Position numbers and translations under genes: made by a program
Notes under the pieces: generated by a model
Seen by the model: the letters and a program-made list of their open reading frames with translations, nothing else
Databases searched by the model: none
Told to the model about the DNA's origin: nothing
DNA from: an uncultured Actinomycetes bacterium
GTDB taxonomy: Bacteria; Actinomycetota; Acidimicrobiia; Acidimicrobiales; Microtrichaceae
NCBI GenBank assembly: GCA_903941145.1
Contig: CAJANQ010000544.1
Coordinates: 1-6,001 of the forward strand
Reading direction: 5' to 3'
Length of the DNA: 6,001 bases
In this document: one piece after another, positions 4,843 to 6,001 of the stretch
Position numbering within the stretch: position 1 is the first letter of the stretch
How the letters are laid out: the number at the start of each line of letters is the position of its first letter

Positions 4843-5087
4843 AACTCGATGTCGACCTCGACACCGTCGCGGGCCGCGGCGGCCCTGGTCACGGTGCGGA
4901 TCGCGGAGGCCATGCGGCCACGCTTGCCGATGACCCGGCCCATGTCGCCGTCGGCGACGTGGAGGTTGAGCTGCGACTTGCCGTCGAGGTCGACGACCTC
5001 GACGCTCACGCCGTCGGGCTGCTCGACGAGGGACTTGGCGATGTGCTCGAGCACGTCACATGCGTGCTCCGGTCGGGCGTCGCTCAC
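4833..5087 (-). CDS. khpA: KhpA-type KH-domain RNA-binding protein, 84 aa
   Basis: Single type-II KH domain protein (YlqC/KhpA family, UPF0109) that binds RNA and in some Gram-positives pairs with KhpB/EloR/Jag. The sequence shows VLEHIAKSLVEQPDGV (12-27), a beta strand SQLNLHVADGDMG, then RVIGKRGRMASAIRTV (51-66) with the GxxG loop G54-K55-R56-G57 that contacts RNA, and an acidic C-terminal strand ending in EFVD. Length is typical. The GTG start at 5087 overlaps the rpsP stop (GTGA), giving a 4-base overlap typical of translational coupling; no strong Shine-Dalgarno is present. Placement between rpsP and rimM is the standard order in actinobacteria and Bacillota, and supports the assignment. 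Confidence 0.94.
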   Translation of the reverse strand: MSDARPEHACDVLEHIAKSLVEQPDGVSVEVVDLDGKSQLNLHVADGDMGRVIGKRGRMASAIRTVTRAAAARDGVEVDIEFVD

Positions 5088-5356
5088 TTCTTGCCCTTCG
5101 ACGACTGGAACTCGTCCCAGGCACCCGAGATCTGCAGCAGCTTCTGCACACGCTCGGTCGGGAGTGCACCCTGGCCGAGCCAGGCGAGCGCCTTCTCGTT
5201 GTCGATGGTCACGACCGACGGCTCGCGCCGCGGGTCGTAGGTGCCGACGATCTCGATGTACCGGCCGTCGCGGGGCGACCGCGAGTCGGCCGCAACGATG
5301 CGGTAGGTCGGCTGCTTCTTCTTACCCATCCGCATCAGGCGGAGTCGAACGGCCAC
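5084..5356 (-). CDS. rpsP: 30S ribosomal protein S16, 90 aa
   Basis: Small-subunit protein needed for assembly of the 30S body. It matches S16 along its length: (M)AVRLRLMRMGKKKQPTYRIV (1-21), ADSRSPRDGRYIEIVGTYDP (23-42), VTIDNEKALAWLGQGALPTE (49-68), then V-x-x-LL. The C-terminus is a short basic tail, SSKGKK. The start is GTG at 5356, giving the usual AVRLRL start; the open frame continues upstream but without family match. A GAGGG lies about 10 bases upstream, slightly far for a Shine-Dalgarno. First complete gene of the cluster downstream of the ffh hairpin, and it overlaps khpA by 4 bases. Confidence 0.97.
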   Translation of the reverse strand: MAVRLRLMRMGKKKQPTYRIVAADSRSPRDGRYIEIVGTYDPRREPSVVTIDNEKALAWLGQGALPTERVQKLLQISGAWDEFQSSKGKK

Positions 5357-5422
5357 GTCTCGGAATCCCTCGGTGTGTAGTGGTTGCGGTGCTGCTCCTG
5401 GCAGCAGGGGACAATGATGGTC
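5357..5422 (-). promoter_or_regulatory. rpsP leader region
   Basis: Between the ffh hairpin and rpsP. It holds a small stem CTGCT/AGCAG (5392-5396 with 5403-5407), which can also slip to GCTGC/GCAGC (5391-5395 with 5401-5405), and CTACACA at 5380-5374, resembling the TACACT -10 boxes used by rplS and the Rieske gene. No matching -35 is found at 16-18 bp, so the promoter call is weak. No small ORF is seen. Confidence 0.2.
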
Positions 5423-5441
5423 GCCCGGGGCACCCCCGGGC
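5423..5441 (-). terminator. Strong GC hairpin between ffh and rpsP
   Basis: Perfect inverted repeat GCCCGGGG-CAC-CCCCGGGC on the plus strand (minus strand GCCCGGGG-GTG-CCCCGGGC), an 8-bp all-GC stem with a 3-nt loop, 20 bases after the ffh stop. No U tract follows (GACCATCATTGTCC), as is common for actinobacterial hairpin terminators. It likely ends or attenuates ffh transcription before rpsP. Confidence 0.6.
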
Positions 5442-5461
5442 AATTCTGCGCCTGGGCCGAC

Positions 5462-6001
5462 CTACTGGTCGAGGCCTGGGAGCTTGGCGCCGGGCGGGAG
5501 CTGCGACTGCATCTCCTCGAGCGACGGCAGGGCGAACGCCGCCTTGTTGACGGGCGCCGGACCCTTGGAGGTCACCCGGCCGCCCTTCTTGGCGCCGCCC
5601 TTCTTGCCCTTCTTGTTCTTGCGCCGGCCGGGACCCTTACCCATCTGCTGCATCATCTGGCGCATCTGCTTGAACTGTGTGAGCAGCTGGGCGACCTCGG
5701 CGGACGACGTGCCAGAGCCCCGGGAGATCCGGGTCCGGCGCGAGCCGTCCACCAGGTCGGGGTCGATGCGTTCGGCCGGGGTCATGGACCGGATGATCGC
5801 CTCGATCTTGGCGATCTGGCTGTCCTCGATCTCGACGTCGCGGACCTCCTTGGGGACGCCGGGCAGCATGCCCATGATCCCCGACAGCGGGCCCATCTTC
5901 TTGAGCGCCGCCATCTGGTCCATGAAGTCGTCGAGCGTGAACGTGCCCTCGAGCAGACGGGCGGCGGCCTCCTCGGCCTCCTGCTGCTCGAAGACCTCCT
6001 C
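5462..6001 (-). CDS. ffh: Signal recognition particle protein Ffh, C-terminal M domain (partial, runs off right edge)
   Basis: The last 179 residues of Ffh (SRP54); the N and G (GTPase) domains lie outside the window. Ffh binds signal peptides and 4.5S/SRP RNA and delivers ribosomes to FtsY at the membrane. Visible: FTLDDFMDQMAALKKMGPL, then GMLPG, and the RNA-binding helix-turn-helix RIDPDLVDGSRRTRISRGSG (about visible residues 78-97), followed by the Met-rich helix QFKQMRQMMQQMG that forms part of the signal-sequence groove. Beyond the M domain comes a Lys/Arg/Gly-rich tail (about visible 122-145) and a terminal LPSLEEMQSQLPPGAKLPGL segment; basic low-complexity tails of this kind occur in actinobacterial Ffh. 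The frame is open from 6001 to the TAG at 5462. A strong hairpin follows, separating it from rpsP. Confidence 0.97.
   Translation of the reverse strand, partial: EEVFEQQEAEEAAARLLEGTFTLDDFMDQMAALKKMGPLSGIMGMLPGVPKEVRDVEIEDSQIAKIEAIIRSMTPAERIDPDLVDGSRRTRISRGSGTSSAEVAQLLTQFKQMRQMMQQMGKGPGRRKNKKGKKGGAKKGGRVTSKGPAPVNKAAFALPSLEEMQSQLPPGAKLPGLDQ

Noticed and set aside
3378..5240. 620-codon plus-strand open frame antisense to rplS, trmD, rimM, khpA and rpsP
   Set aside because: It runs opposite five firmly identified genes, has a low-complexity Arg/Ser/Gly/Pro composition and no family resemblance; long antisense frames are expected in DNA this GC-rich.
5545..5645. Lys/Gly-rich low-complexity tail of Ffh as a possible fusion or repeat expansion
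   Set aside because: Basic, glycine-rich tails after the M domain are ordinary in actinobacterial Ffh.
1..6001. tRNA, rRNA, CRISPR, IS element, attachment site or replication origin
   Set aside because: No cloverleaf, repeat-spacer array, transposase motif, terminal inverted repeats or DnaA-box cluster was seen on either strand.

Overview
The window is high-GC bacterial chromosome, very probably from an actinobacterium (Actinomycetota). The reasons are the order ffh, rpsP, KH-domain gene, rimM, trmD, rplS, yraN, comM, the frequent GTG/TTG starts, and a small CxxC...HxHxxC protein of a kind I associate with actinobacteria. The KshA-like Rieske oxygenase and the MGLNPHRQ-type mini-membrane protein fit Acidimicrobiia or a relative; that class assignment is inference only. 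The DNA looks native throughout: I see no insertion sequence, tRNA, CRISPR array or phage gene.

Right part (3140-6001, all on the minus strand): an SRP and ribosome/tRNA-maturation cluster, in transcription order ffh (C-terminal part only), a strong GC hairpin, rpsP (S16), khpA (KH RNA-binding protein), rimM (16S processing), trmD (tRNA m1G37 methyltransferase), then a 109-bp gap with a good sigma70-type promoter and a hairpin touching the Shine-Dalgarno, then rplS (L19). rpsP and khpA overlap by 4 bases. rimM and trmD are 5 bases apart. khpA and rimM are separated by 19 bases that hold half of a perfect 9+9 bp inverted repeat. A GC hairpin follows the rplS stop, and yraN (UPF0102 nuclease-like) follows on the same strand at 2674-3051. 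The lepB and rnhB genes often found between rplS and yraN are absent here.

Middle (1515-2673, minus strand): one KshA-type Rieske non-haem iron oxygenase gene with its own well-formed promoter (TTGTCG, 17 bp, TACACT), an AT-rich GACAT-TT-ATGTC palindrome just upstream of the -35, and a TTG start behind a strong Shine-Dalgarno. It separates yraN from comM, which are commonly adjacent, so it looks like an accessory catabolic or biosynthetic gene set into a housekeeping locus. Its second iron-binding motif is one residue shorter than the KshA form (H-x3-H rather than H-x4-H).

Left part: two short plus-strand genes (1180-1290, a 36-aa single-pass membrane protein, probably leaderless; 1309-1518, a 69-aa putative zinc-binding protein) run convergently into the Rieske gene. 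The 69-aa gene and the Rieske gene overlap by four bases and share a CTAG that encodes both stop codons. Divergent from them is comM (yifB), of which the first 338 codons are present on the minus strand; it runs off the left edge.

No convincing wholly new system is present. The items most worth checking are the khpA-rimM palindrome with the SD-less rimM start, the altered iron-ligand spacing and palindromic operator of the Rieske gene, the rplS leader hairpin, and the shared-stop convergent pair.
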